Part shown: positions 16,886 to 25,837 of the stretch, piece after piece
How the letters are laid out: every line of letters begins with the position of its first letter
Position numbering within the stretch: position 1 is the first letter of the stretch
Assembly: GCA_964454335.1 (NCBI GenBank)
Contig: CAYVVT010000001.1
Location: 558,001 to 622,000 of the forward strand
DNA length: 64,000 nt
From: CAYVVT01 sp964454335
Lineage (GTDB): Bacteria; Fidelibacterota; UBA8477; JABMPR01
Direction: 5' to 3'
Program-made: the position numbers and the translations under genes
Notes under the pieces: generated by a model
The model's input: only the letters and a program-made list of their open reading frames with translations
Database searches by the model: none
Told to the model about the DNA's origin: nothing

Positions 16886-16914
16886 TTGTTTGCACAGGAC
16901 TCGCCGGGTATATT
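16886..16914 (+). promoter_or_regulatory. Sigma-70-like promoter for the TPR lipoprotein gene
   Basis: TTGTTT (16886-16891) and TATATT (16909-16914) are separated by exactly 17 bases. The predicted start of transcription lies about 50 bases before the ATG at 16970. Confidence 0.45.
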
Positions 16915-16969
16915 CCCGCCCGCATGAAACCCACATTTTGCCAGAATGTCATTCATTGAAGGAGTAAGG

Positions 16970-18019
16970 ATGAAACGAATCAGGAACACACAAGTTTGGG
17001 TAGTAGCTGTATTGCTGTTAGCACTTCTCGGTTGTGATTCCACCGAGATGACCTCCGCCAAGGTCTACCTCCAGCAGAAAAACTATGAAAAGGCGGAAGA
17101 GATGCTGCTTCTGGCCGTTCAGAACGAACCCATGAACCCGGAACCCGCCTATCTGCTAGCCATTGAGATCTACGCACGTAACAAGGATTGGGTCAAAACG
17201 GCCGAATACCTGAACAAATCGGTTGGCATCGGCCCCAAATTCCAGGTACAGATCGATCAGGCCCGCAACAAGTACTGGGTTGACAATTTCAACAGCGGCG
17301 CCAACGGCTACAACGCCATGATCAAAGGCGAAGCCACCGACATGGATAAGCTGGTAGAACGTACCGTAAAGAACTTTGAGAACTGTATTGCCATCGATCC
17401 GGGCAAACCTGAATCCTACGGTACCCTGGCCCAGGTCTATCTTTTCCTGGACGATATGGAAAAGGGTAGAGAGTACATGCTCATGGCCGTGGAGAAGAAT
17501 CCCAATGATCTTGCATCACTGGTGAATCTGGGGAACGTTTACTTTCGTGCCGACGAGTTTGAAAAGGCTCTTGAATACCTGAACCGGGCTATTGAAGTGG
17601 ATCCAGGCAACATCAATGCTATCAAGCAGATCGCATTCGTGTATGATGCCATGGGGGAGAAGGAAAAAGCCAGCGAGGCCTATCTGAACGCCATTGCTGC
17701 GGACCCGGAAAATCCAGATTTGCACTATAACCTGGGTGTCCTCTATTTCCAGCAGGAAACCTATGACAAAGCCGGTGAGGAATTTATCAGGGTCTCTGAA
17801 CTTTCACCTGACGCAATCGATGCGCTCTTCAATGCCGGTCTGGCCCTGGAGAAGCAGGAGAAGTATGAAGATGCTCAAAAATACCTTGAAATGGCTGTGG
17901 AGATCGATGCCACCAGCGTGGACGTGGTACACGAATTGAAGCTCATATACTACAAGCTCTATGGTGTCAATTCCGACAAATTCAAGGAGATGGACAAGCT
18001 GGAAAAAAGCTTGAAATAA
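16970..18019 (+). CDS. TPR-repeat lipoprotein
   Basis: The 349-residue protein starts at the ATG at 16970, preceded by AAGGAG; the frame is open eight codons further up without a ribosome site. The leader MKRIRNTQVWVVAVLLLALLGC ends in a lipobox with Cys22. At least seven TPR units follow, such as EKALEYLNRAIEVDPGNINA and PDLHYNLGVLYFQQETYDKA, with a longer non-TPR stretch near residues 100-120. It is probably membrane-anchored on the periplasmic side as a scaffold; partners are unknown. A promoter and a terminator bracket it as a single-gene unit. Confidence 0.85.
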   Translation: MKRIRNTQVWVVAVLLLALLGCDSTEMTSAKVYLQQKNYEKAEEMLLLAVQNEPMNPEPAYLLAIEIYARNKDWVKTAEYLNKSVGIGPKFQVQIDQARNKYWVDNFNSGANGYNAMIKGEATDMDKLVERTVKNFENCIAIDPGKPESYGTLAQVYLFLDDMEKGREYMLMAVEKNPNDLASLVNLGNVYFRADEFEKALEYLNRAIEVDPGNINAIKQIAFVYDAMGEKEKASEAYLNAIAADPENPDLHYNLGVLYFQQETYDKAGEEFIRVSELSPDAIDALFNAGLALEKQEKYEDAQKYLEMAVEIDATSVDVVHELKLIYYKLYGVNSDKFKEMDKLEKSLK

Positions 18020-18041
18020 GCTCCATCCATACAATACTATT

Positions 18042-18070
18042 AAGCCCTCCTCTCCGGAGGGCTTTTTTTT
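18042..18070 (+). terminator. Rho-independent terminator after the TPR lipoprotein gene
   Basis: The stem AGCCCTCC/GGAGGGCT (18043-18050 with 18056-18063) has loop TCTCC and ends in a run of eight T, 23 bases after the stop codon. Confidence 0.9.
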
Positions 18071-18094
18071 GAACCAAACGAAAGAGGAAACAAG

Positions 18095-18664
18095 ATGAGT
18101 AAAAATCGCTTTCTATTCATACTTCTGATCCCTGGAATGGTAGCCCTTGCCAAGGAAAAGGGAGCTCCTCCCATGGCCAGTGGTGCCCCTGGCGAGCGCA
18201 GTTGTGCCACCTCCAAGTGTCATGCAAGCTATGATCTAAACAGTGGACCGGCAGAGATCACTTTCAAAGGTCTGCCGGAGGTGGCTGAGGTCGGGAAGAT
18301 CTATGACCTGACCCTGCAGCTCAACCAGAAGGGTGCCAGGAGTTTCGGTTTTCAGGTGACCGTAGCCGATGAAGCCGGGAATCCGCTGGGTACACTGCTT
18401 GTGACGGATGAAGGAACTACCCAGCTCGTGGATCCTGCTCGATATGCGGAATATTCCAGCCGTCAATATCTGACCCACCAAAAGAACGGTGTGAAAGCCC
18501 CGAAGAAGGGAATCTCACAGGAATGGACTTTCCAATGGCAGGCCCCGGCTGAGGGTCTGACTCCTGCGCATTTCCATCTTGCGGTAAATGCCGGTGATGG
18601 CAATAAGAAGAAGACCGGGGATCATATTTATACACGCGAATTTCTGGTTGCCGCTGCTGAATAA
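18095..18664 (+). CDS. Reelin-like (choice-of-anchor V) secreted protein with CX4CH heme-like motif
   Basis: The 189-residue protein has a signal peptide ending near ALAKE, then SGAPGERSCATSKCHASYDLNSG. In the family I recall, the GAPG-TCxxCH segment binds one c-type heme and is followed by a Reeler-like beta-sandwich; here EITFKGLPEVAEVGKIYDLTL and SFGFQVTVADEAG match that sandwich. The cysteine spacing is CATSKCH, four residues between the cysteines rather than two. It ends in TREFLVAAAE with no anchor visible, so a periplasmic protein is likely. Redox role is inference. Confidence 0.7.
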   Translation: MSKNRFLFILLIPGMVALAKEKGAPPMASGAPGERSCATSKCHASYDLNSGPAEITFKGLPEVAEVGKIYDLTLQLNQKGARSFGFQVTVADEAGNPLGTLLVTDEGTTQLVDPARYAEYSSRQYLTHQKNGVKAPKKGISQEWTFQWQAPAEGLTPAHFHLAVNAGDGNKKKTGDHIYTREFLVAAAE

Positions 18665-18736
18665 CTGATCCATCAGATCACCCGGATTACAAGACAGCGA
18701 CTTGGATTCATCCGGTCGCTGTTTACTTTTTATAAC

Positions 18737-21178
18737 ATGGTTCACAACGGGTTAATCAGGCTATGCTTATTGGGGGGAATACTCGGTACTCTGCTAAGCC
18801 AGGAGATGCCGGAGAACAACCCGCGACTAACCCCCCTGCCTGGTGTACAGGTCGGCGTGGCCCCCGTAAGGATCATCCCTACCAAACAACTGCTGCTATC
18901 CACTCCAACCGGCTGGACGATCGCGGATACATTCTGGTTGGTTGGCGCTGAACTGGACATCCGGCTGTTGCACTTCGAGTGGCTGGACCTGGTGTGGGAT
19001 CAACCTGGATTCAGCGGAGGTAGTGATCTGGGTTGGCGGACCTGGTTCTCGCTAAACGGCCAGAAGGTTCCTTCCCTGTATCCGCAGGTCATCCATAAAG
19101 ATGGCCGCAGCTTCAGTGGACTGTATCTACAACCCAGTCTCCAGGAATTCTATATCGCCAACCGGTTGCGCTATGACTATGGCCGGCGCGGAAGCCTCTA
19201 TACCAACTTGGAGTTTGGCTTAGCGAATACGAAGCTCTATCGCAGTTCCGGTGTCGGACTGCTGGAGGGTAGTGGTACAACGGCGCTTATCGGCGTGGGA
19301 TGGCAATACACCCTGTCAGGCATTCCCGGCACCAGGATCCGTCTCAATACAGGACTGGACTACGAATTCAGATCATTTGACATAGGCGATCCGCCAGAGG
19401 GAACCACATTGCCTGACGGCAGCAGCACCGGGCTCACACCGGTTCAGACCATCAAATTGTCCGGTCCTACCATCCGGTTCGGTATCGAAGCCGGGGAGTT
19501 CCTGCGCTCACGGTATATTCCCTTCAGGGATCCCATCGAGGGAGAATTGGCGACCTTTGGTATCGGATTTGGACTCCCCCGCTATTCCTCTGGAGAAACG
19601 GTCCTGTATGATAGCCTGAATTCAGATCTCAATGTGTCATTCATGAACAGTCTCATGCAGCAATATGAGATCCGATTATTTCGCTACAACTGGCTTTACC
19701 TGTTCCTGAAACAGGCTGATCTGGACCTACTCAGCGGCGTCACCCTGCGTTACAGCAAAACCTACAAACCGAGCTCACTGCCGAGTAATTGGCCCCGGGA
19801 TTTTGTCCGGGGCGAAGAGAATTTCCGAGCCATGTTGCTGGCTCCCCGGATCCAGGAAATAAGCTTTGATCATGAGCTGGTCTATCCACTCAGTAAAAGG
19901 TTCCTGCTCAGTTATTATGCGGGTACTGGCAGCGCCAAGCTACAATTGTATGAGAATGTGGCCCTGAAACAGGCCATTAGAAGCCAGGCGCTCACCTGGC
20001 ATCTGGGAGTCGGTCTGGGATTTACAGTATCTGGTGATGCGGGATCACGCATCCAGATCGGGGCAGATCTCAAGTATTACCGACAGGTCTTCGATATCGA
20101 CCTGGAAGCTCAGGATCTCGAATTGGCGAGTGGAGGCGATGATCCACTTACACCGATCCGCAGTATCGATCTGAGTCAACCGGTATTTAGCCTGCAGGTC
20201 GGGTGGACCTTTGGCGGCAAACCGAATCTGGCCTATGAAGCCCACAACAAATTCCAGGAAGGGAAATATGAAGAAGCCCTGAACCTGCACCAGGATTTCG
20301 TCACAGTATATCCCTGGCATCACAATGTGGATCAGGTGAAGATCCAGATCGAGGAGATGAAAGATTCAGTGGCCGCGGAATATTACCATGATGTCCAGAT
20401 GCTGGTCAAACGCGGTCAGTTGCAACAGGCCTACAGTAATATCAGACTTGGCGGTGATCCGCGGATGGATTGGATTGCCGAGGATATCGTTGAGCTCAAG
20501 AGTGACATTGCGATGCAAGCCCTGCGCAAAGCTTCATGGTCCATTGGCCGCTACGACTACAACGCTGCCGAGGAATGGATCCTCTTGGCCATCAAAGCTG
20601 ATCCTGAGTTCCAGGATGTAGCCGTGATCCTGCTTTCAAGGGCATTCCTGATCCGGGCTGCCATTCTGTATCAGGCCAAGCTTTATGACCGAAGTCTGGT
20701 ATGGCTTGACAGGGCAGAGGTGCTGAGCAATCGCTATGAGTACGCTATTGAGCAATTACGCCGCAAGGTCGGTGATGGCCGCCTGGAGGATGCCAACGAA
20801 GGGATCCTTCGCGAGGACCGCCTCGTGGTCCATGATGCCATGGAGGATGCCAGATCACTGAATCCGTTGCTGGCCGAGATCGTTGATCGCTACATGGACG
20901 GCCTGGAGACGGCAATCGATTACTATGCTGACCAGGAGATCGGTGCCATGAAGCGTCTGGCCATGGACGAGTTGCTGGATGATGTGTCAGGTCTCGATTT
21001 GGAGGATTTTCAGCCCAGAATCGGTATGAAGGCAGTTATCATCAAGCGCTATGTAGGTGAACCTCAACGGAAGTTTCGTGAGGACGAGTTCGAATTATGG
21101 GTCTATGAACCCGAAGACCAGCCTGCGGTGTGGTTGTATATCCGGGAAGGCCTGGTAGAGCGAATCGAAAAGAAATAG
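18737..21178 (+). CDS. Large outer-membrane-like barrel with C-terminal helical-repeat domain, unknown
   Basis: The 813-residue protein has a signal peptide (to about LLSQ, residue 22). Residues 40-500 alternate strands and turns with long polar loops (for example LSGTRIRLNTGLDYEFRSFD-like and IRFGIEAGEFL) and contain two PLTPIRSIDLSQP/GLTPVQTIKLSGP-like segments that look like an internal duplication. Residues 505-750 are helical and TPR-like (NKFQEGKYEEALNLHQDF, YNAAEEWILLAIKADPEF). The last 60 residues form a small beta domain ending in YIREGLVERIEKK. I do not recognise the family. Confidence 0.6.
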   Translation: MVHNGLIRLCLLGGILGTLLSQEMPENNPRLTPLPGVQVGVAPVRIIPTKQLLLSTPTGWTIADTFWLVGAELDIRLLHFEWLDLVWDQPGFSGGSDLGWRTWFSLNGQKVPSLYPQVIHKDGRSFSGLYLQPSLQEFYIANRLRYDYGRRGSLYTNLEFGLANTKLYRSSGVGLLEGSGTTALIGVGWQYTLSGIPGTRIRLNTGLDYEFRSFDIGDPPEGTTLPDGSSTGLTPVQTIKLSGPTIRFGIEAGEFLRSRYIPFRDPIEGELATFGIGFGLPRYSSGETVLYDSLNSDLNVSFMNSLMQQYEIRLFRYNWLYLFLKQADLDLLSGVTLRYSKTYKPSSLPSNWPRDFVRGEENFRAMLLAPRIQEISFDHELVYPLSKRFLLSYYAGTGSAKLQLYENVALKQAIRSQALTWHLGVGLGFTVSGDAGSRIQIGADLKYYRQVFDIDLEAQDLELASGGDDPLTPIRSIDLSQPVFSLQVGWTFGGKPNLAYEAHNKFQEGKYEEALNLHQDFVTVYPWHHNVDQVKIQIEEMKDSVAAEYYHDVQMLVKRGQLQQAYSNIRLGGDPRMDWIAEDIVELKSDIAMQALRKASWSIGRYDYNAAEEWILLAIKADPEFQDVAVILLSRAFLIRAAILYQAKLYDRSLVWLDRAEVLSNRYEYAIEQLRRKVGDGRLEDANEGILREDRLVVHDAMEDARSLNPLLAEIVDRYMDGLETAIDYYADQEIGAMKRLAMDELLDDVSGLDLEDFQPRIGMKAVIIKRYVGEPQRKFREDEFELWVYEPEDQPAVWLYIREGLVERIEKK

Positions 21179-21191
21179 ACTCGCTCAACAA

Positions 21192-22319
21192 CTAGATGAA
21201 ATGGTGTCCCTTCAAACCCTGATACAATTCCCTCACAACGACCTTGATGATCCCCCAGACCGGTACCGCCAGGAACATTCCCAACACCCCGAATTGAGAA
21301 CCGATGAGGATCACCAGCATAACGGTCAATGGATGCATCTGCATGGAACCCGAGACCACCAGAGGTGAAATGAGATAGTTGTCGATCTGCTGGACCAGCA
21401 GGAACATCACAATGATGTGAATGATATAATAAAAACTTTCCGCTGCTGCCGGATCACCCATGTTGTTGAACAGACTCACGATGATCGCCGGGACCATTCC
21501 GATGAAGGGTCCGATGTAGGGGATCATGTTGGCCAGTCCAGCGATCGAACCAATGATGAAAGGTCCTGAAATATTCGTGTCGAAGATGATGTTCAGCAGG
21601 TTCAAACCAATGATGGACATTACTGCCACACCTGTTGCGGCCAACAGCTGTCCACGGAGGAAGTTCGTGAGCTGCCGCTGGGTCTGGTAACTGATGTTCA
21701 GGGCCATCTCGAAATAACGGTTCGGTACCGTCTCGATGAGGCGTTTCATCATTCTACCGCCATCCACGAGGAAGAACAGCGTTATGATGAGGACAAAGAC
21801 CGTGGTCATTCCGGCACTGATGGCTCCTGAAACCATTCCACCGATCTGGGAAAAGAACTTCGCCGCCATCTCGGTCAGGGTTTCCATACTCAGTTCAAAA
21901 TCCGGATAGAAGGCCCCGATCCTTGTATTGATAGATTCCAGCCAGCCTTCAATGGTGGATTCGCCTCCCTGGCTCTGGAAGAGGGAATTGATCTTGCCAA
22001 CCTCCTCGAGCAATGCCGGCAAGCCCTTAACCACGCCTAATGCGATAAGGGTAATGATAGCGCCGAAGAACAAGACGGTCCCATAAGCCCGCCTGATCCC
22101 CCTTGCTTCCAGAAAATCGATCACCGGAGAGATGACGGCAGTTAGCACTACCGCCATAACAACCATGAACAGGGCATCCATGAGGTAAGGGAACAACCGG
22201 TACGCCCCGAACAATACCAGGATCAGAACTATGAAATAGATCAGGGTGCGTAATAGATTCTGATTGAAATACCGAATAGACTGAGGCGCAACCTGCACCC
22301 CATCTGTCTGGCTACTCAT
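21192..22319 (-). CDS. AI-2E/PerM family membrane transporter
   Basis: The 375-residue protein has about eight hydrophobic helices in the AI-2E (YhhT/TqsA/PerM) arrangement: two helices, a periplasmic region of about 65 residues (120-190), then a cluster containing PYIGPFIGMVPAII and the terminal VPVWGIIKVVVRELYQG. Family members export small molecules or act as Na+/H+ antiporters; the substrate is open. I place the start at the ATG overlapping the upstream stop by eight bases, because GAGGAAGG lies at proper distance; a start at 22331 is possible. It is coupled to the cNMP-binding gene. Confidence 0.85.
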   Translation of the reverse strand: MSSQTDGVQVAPQSIRYFNQNLLRTLIYFIVLILVLFGAYRLFPYLMDALFMVVMAVVLTAVISPVIDFLEARGIRRAYGTVLFFGAIITLIALGVVKGLPALLEEVGKINSLFQSQGGESTIEGWLESINTRIGAFYPDFELSMETLTEMAAKFFSQIGGMVSGAISAGMTTVFVLIITLFFLVDGGRMMKRLIETVPNRYFEMALNISYQTQRQLTNFLRGQLLAATGVAVMSIIGLNLLNIIFDTNISGPFIIGSIAGLANMIPYIGPFIGMVPAIIVSLFNNMGDPAAAESFYYIIHIIVMFLLVQQIDNYLISPLVVSGSMQMHPLTVMLVILIGSQFGVLGMFLAVPVWGIIKVVVRELYQGLKGHHFI

Positions 22320-22869
22320 CGCCTTCCTCATCCAGATACGACTTCAAATTCCTGGACACCTTTACCAGATCTTCATTTGTGGCTCTCAGACGGGTGACCA
22401 ACACCTCCGAAAGAGACAGGAGGATCTTAGATCCCAGCGCGGGCTTTGTTTTCAGCAGATTCATGAGATCAGGACGATAGAAGCCAATGATCTGGCTGGT
22501 CTCCATGGCAATGGCAGCGGCCGAGCGAGGAGACTCGTCAAGCAGGGCCATTTCCCCAAAGAAATCACCCTCCGCCAATTCAGCTACCTTCTGCGGCTCC
22601 TCATTGACCATCTCGAGGTATATCGCCACGCTGCCATGGACGATGATATACATCCCACTGCCCGGATCCCCCTGCTTGAATATCGGTTCATTGGGGGCAT
22701 ACTGACGGACATGGATGGATTGCTCAATGGTCTTGATCTCCTGCCAGCTCAGATCGCTGAAGATGCGGACATTAGCCAGTGCCAGCTGGGTTTTGCTGCG
22801 GCTAGGTTTGAGCTTCTTCGTGAAACTCTCAAAGATGGGATAGGAAAAGTCTATCTTCTTCTTACTCAT
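22312..22869 (-). CDS. Cyclic-nucleotide-binding-domain protein without DNA-binding domain
   Basis: The 185-residue protein has a CRP-type jelly roll from about residue 30 to 150: IFSDLSWQEIKTIEQ, PIFKQGDPGSGMYIIVHGSVAIYL and FFGEMALLDESPRSAAAIA. The Arg in PRSA and the preceding Glu are the phosphate-cassette residues that contact cNMP. No helix-turn-helix follows; the last 30 residues are helical. It may be a regulatory partner of the transporter encoded directly downstream, with which it overlaps. That pairing is inference. Confidence 0.8.
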   Translation of the reverse strand: MSKKKIDFSYPIFESFTKKLKPSRSKTQLALANVRIFSDLSWQEIKTIEQSIHVRQYAPNEPIFKQGDPGSGMYIIVHGSVAIYLEMVNEEPQKVAELAEGDFFGEMALLDESPRSAAAIAMETSQIIGFYRPDLMNLLKTKPALGSKILLSLSEVLVTRLRATNEDLVKVSRNLKSYLDEEGDE

Positions 22870-22891
22870 ATCACTCCCCGCAGGTTATGGA

Positions 22892-24565
22892 TCACTGAAG
22901 TATGATATCTACCAGGGCGATCACGTCCTGCACATTGATCTGGTCATCCAGGTTAACATCTCCGGCGCATAGTTCCATATCGTTGGGTGGTTCGCCGTTA
23001 CCCAGGATGACATTTACCAGACGCACCAGGTCGCTGACGTCCTGATTGTTGTCATCGTTCAGGTCACCGGGATCGCAAACCGTAAAGCTGGTGTTCTCAA
23101 TGGTGTACGAGGCTGAGAAATTCGAACCTGTGGTCTGTGTAACCACTGGTATAAGCGCGGCCATGACAGCGTCACGCATATCGATCTCTACACTTCCATC
23201 ATTGTTGTTATCCAGCTCGATCTCACCCCATTCAACCACGTAGTCCTGATTCCAGACTGCCCACATGGCCGACATCTGTGCATTGTTCTGGCCATCAAAG
23301 AAGATTTCCAGACCCTCGTCATCACCGGGATTCAGGCGGATCATCCGGCAGGCCAGATTTTCGATCCCCGGTGCATTTGCCGTCACCGGGTAGATGTTGT
23401 GCGTGGTATACAGACTTGCGGTGGGGAATCCTGTGATACCGGCTTCGTCATAACCAAAATAGCTCACATCACCATCAGCTACCGCCCGGGATCCGGTAAA
23501 GAAATTCCAGACGACATATTCCTTGAAGGCCTCTGTCAAACTGGTCCCATTGTTCTGAAGGATGGCATCATAGCTACTGAGTACTGCCTGTCCCGTATGG
23601 GTTTCCCGCCATTCCCAGAAGTCAAGAATGACCGGCGCTTCGGTATAGGAATTTGCGTCGAAGCGCTGGTGGATGAAATCCTCCCAGGGGTAATCCTCAT
23701 AAGAACCGGCGCCGCCATGGGCCAGACTCCAATGTGGGTGTGACAGAGGATCACCATATCCCATGAAGTTGAGCATGGAGTCATTGACGTAATCATAGAC
23801 GAATTCTTCTGCCCAGGTAGCATCGAGTTCCACCCAACCGCCTTCTGACCAGTATGAATGAACTCTCTGACTGGCGTGCTTGAACTCATGCGCACAGGTC
23901 ACCTTCATGGCACCCTTCTGGTTGCCTTCCGGATCTTGGTTCGAACCAAAACCATAAAATGTGTTATGCAGAACGATGCGGGTCAGTTCGTTGCCATCAA
24001 CACCACCCAGCGTGGTATAGCCGTAGGAGGACATGCTTTCAAAGGAGATGTTGTAATAACCGTCACCACCGGTGTGGTTCGGTCCGGCAAATCCGGCTGC
24101 ATCCACTTCCTGGGTCCAGGTATAATCCATGTATTCCGCTGCCCATTCTACATAGTCCGGGACGCCACTGGCATCGGTGTCAGCTGACGGTACACTGTTG
24201 GTCCCCGTTGTCGAATAATTAAATGAGAAATGTCCGCCGGGGCTGATGAAGATCTCCCTGAGCTCGGGATTCGGTGCGAGATAGTCCTCGATAATTGCGA
24301 TCGTAGCCTCGTCCAGTTCATTGCTGTGTTCATTGTATTCAATGATAAGGGGTGTTCCACAGCGCAAGATCTCGGGTTCTGCAGGGCGAAAGCGCGCATC
24401 GATCAGTTCCGGTTCGAACATGGCATGAAATTTATTCAGGATCTGCTCGTTACGGTCGATCTCACCGCGAGCAAAAGCTTCATCCAGAGCTTGCATCGTC
24501 TGCGATGCGAACAGGGGCAGGCACAGACCTGACAAAGCAATAACCCAGAGCTTCTTTATTGACAT
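22892..24565 (-). CDS. MXAN_6640-like secreted metalloprotease with C-terminal dockerin repeats
   Basis: The 557-residue protein has a signal peptide (to about FASQ, residue 22). The catalytic region holds the zinc motif CAHEFKHASQ (HExxH) and downstream ELDATWAEEFVYD, as in the MXAN_6640 putative metalloprotease family. It ends in two dockerin type I-like calcium repeats: GDLNDDNNQDVSDLVRLVNV and GDVNLDDQINVQDVIALVDI, joined by a linker with two Cys. Dockerins normally plug into cohesins, and none is in the window. It is probably secreted; substrate unknown. No NPFNP sorting domain is present. Confidence 0.82.
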   Translation of the reverse strand: MSIKKLWVIALSGLCLPLFASQTMQALDEAFARGEIDRNEQILNKFHAMFEPELIDARFRPAEPEILRCGTPLIIEYNEHSNELDEATIAIIEDYLAPNPELREIFISPGGHFSFNYSTTGTNSVPSADTDASGVPDYVEWAAEYMDYTWTQEVDAAGFAGPNHTGGDGYYNISFESMSSYGYTTLGGVDGNELTRIVLHNTFYGFGSNQDPEGNQKGAMKVTCAHEFKHASQRVHSYWSEGGWVELDATWAEEFVYDYVNDSMLNFMGYGDPLSHPHWSLAHGGAGSYEDYPWEDFIHQRFDANSYTEAPVILDFWEWRETHTGQAVLSSYDAILQNNGTSLTEAFKEYVVWNFFTGSRAVADGDVSYFGYDEAGITGFPTASLYTTHNIYPVTANAPGIENLACRMIRLNPGDDEGLEIFFDGQNNAQMSAMWAVWNQDYVVEWGEIELDNNNDGSVEIDMRDAVMAALIPVVTQTTGSNFSASYTIENTSFTVCDPGDLNDDNNQDVSDLVRLVNVILGNGEPPNDMELCAGDVNLDDQINVQDVIALVDIILQ

Positions 24566-24671
24566 GGATCCTCCTTGAAGTGCATTAAAGAACGCAAAAT
24601 AAGCGGAGGGGTACCAAATGCAAAGTGTTTGGAATCATACGATTGTGTAACCCCACGCAAATGCAGATCGG

Positions 24672-25052
24672 CTAGAGAAGTTTGCCCAGGATAAAGCCGA
24701 TGATGACACCTACCAGGAGTGCTGTGGTGAGAACTCGTCCCTGAACTACCGAAGAGCCGTAGCCTTTCTTCGCAATGAGCAGCGAAACAAACCACCCGAT
24801 GCCGTTCAGCAACCAGAAGAAAGGAATGGAAAGGATCTTCACGATCAGTGGACCTACGAAAGGCACCAGGGCAATCAGGGCTGCCAGGCCGGCAAAAGCC
24901 TGTGATATGATACCAAACAGGACCACGAAGCCCGCCATGATCTGCTTGTCCCATTCGAAATGAAGGCCGATAGCCACGAACACCGCTGTCGCGATGAGGA
25001 AAGTGAAGGTCTTCCAGTAATCTTTTACAATGCTGAGGCTACGTTCCAACAT
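24672..25052 (-). CDS. Small multi-pass membrane protein, unknown
   Basis: The 126-residue protein has four predicted hydrophobic helices (about 15-32, 38-62, 66-90 and 106-124) with a short basic loop containing KKGYGSS. The starting stretch MLERSLSIVKDYWKT is amphipathic. I recognise no family or catalytic residue. It lies between the DUF3108-like gene upstream and the metalloprotease gene downstream, each about 40-110 bases away. Expression as part of the same minus-strand run is likely. Confidence 0.55.
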   Translation of the reverse strand: MLERSLSIVKDYWKTFTFLIATAVFVAIGLHFEWDKQIMAGFVVLFGIISQAFAGLAALIALVPFVGPLIVKILSIPFFWLLNGIGWFVSLLIAKKGYGSSVVQGRVLTTALLVGVIIGFILGKLL

Positions 25053-25090
25053 GGGAGGCGAAAATTAGGTCTTTGACCCCTGGAAAGGCA

Positions 25091-25834
25091 TTAATTTTTC
25101 AAGAGGTCCAGTTCCACGGCTGAGGGAAAGGTCCCGAAGCGGGCACGGATGATCTGACCGTTCGAATCCACCCACAGCAGAAAAAGACTGCCCTCTGACG
25201 CAATATGCCCGGTAAGAATATCGTTCTTGCTGACCACTGACTTACCACCGTCATGGTGGAGCACGGCACGCAGCAGAACGGTCCCCGGCGGATGATCATC
25301 AAGCTGGCTATGGGTGGGATCCGACCAGCGATTGACCTGGGCTCGCCAGATCTCGCCATCGATATAGATCTTCAGTGAGAGAGGAAATTTTTCAGGATCA
25401 CCGGCCATATGCTCCAGGTAATGGGTAGCGGAGAATACAGTGAATGCTCCCTTGGGCATCTTCCGTTTGGTCCCATCGCTATAGCGTACCTCATTCTTAC
25501 CTGGGATTCGTCTGGCTGACAGGCTGAAATCCAGATCACCTTCTTGGATCTGCTTCGACCAGCGAATGGGTTGGTAACTTTTTTCAACGAAAGTGACGCC
25601 ATAGACATTGTGCAGGTCCACAAGGTGGTTAAAGAACCCACGCATCTGATTGTCATAGCTGATGGTGACCAGGCTGTCTTTGGTCACAATGGTCTGAACC
25701 ATGTCGATAATGGGAATGCCCAGATATGAAACCACGTAAGGGACCACGACCTGCTTGCTGTACTGTGATGGGGCGTGAGCCTGGACATTCACAGCCGGCA
25801 GTAGCAGGATCAGGAAGTATCGCAAGAATTTCAC
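25091..25834 (-). CDS. DUF3108-like exported protein
   Basis: The 247-residue protein has a signal peptide (to about VQAHA, residue 20). The mature sequence fits the DUF3108 pattern: PYVVSYLGIPIIDMVQTI near the start, a strand DSLVTISYDNQMRGF, then NVYGVTFVEKSYQP and a LKIYIDGEIWRAQV strand, ending in FGTFPSAVELDLLKN. DUF3108 proteins are periplasmic beta proteins of unknown role, often linked to envelope polymers. The start lies four bases past the glycosyltransferase stop, so the two are one transcript. Confidence 0.6.
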   Translation of the reverse strand: MKFLRYFLILLLPAVNVQAHAPSQYSKQVVVPYVVSYLGIPIIDMVQTIVTKDSLVTISYDNQMRGFFNHLVDLHNVYGVTFVEKSYQPIRWSKQIQEGDLDFSLSARRIPGKNEVRYSDGTKRKMPKGAFTVFSATHYLEHMAGDPEKFPLSLKIYIDGEIWRAQVNRWSDPTHSQLDDHPPGTVLLRAVLHHDGGKSVVSKNDILTGHIASEGSLFLLWVDSNGQIIRARFGTFPSAVELDLLKN

Positions 25835-25837
25835 TGT

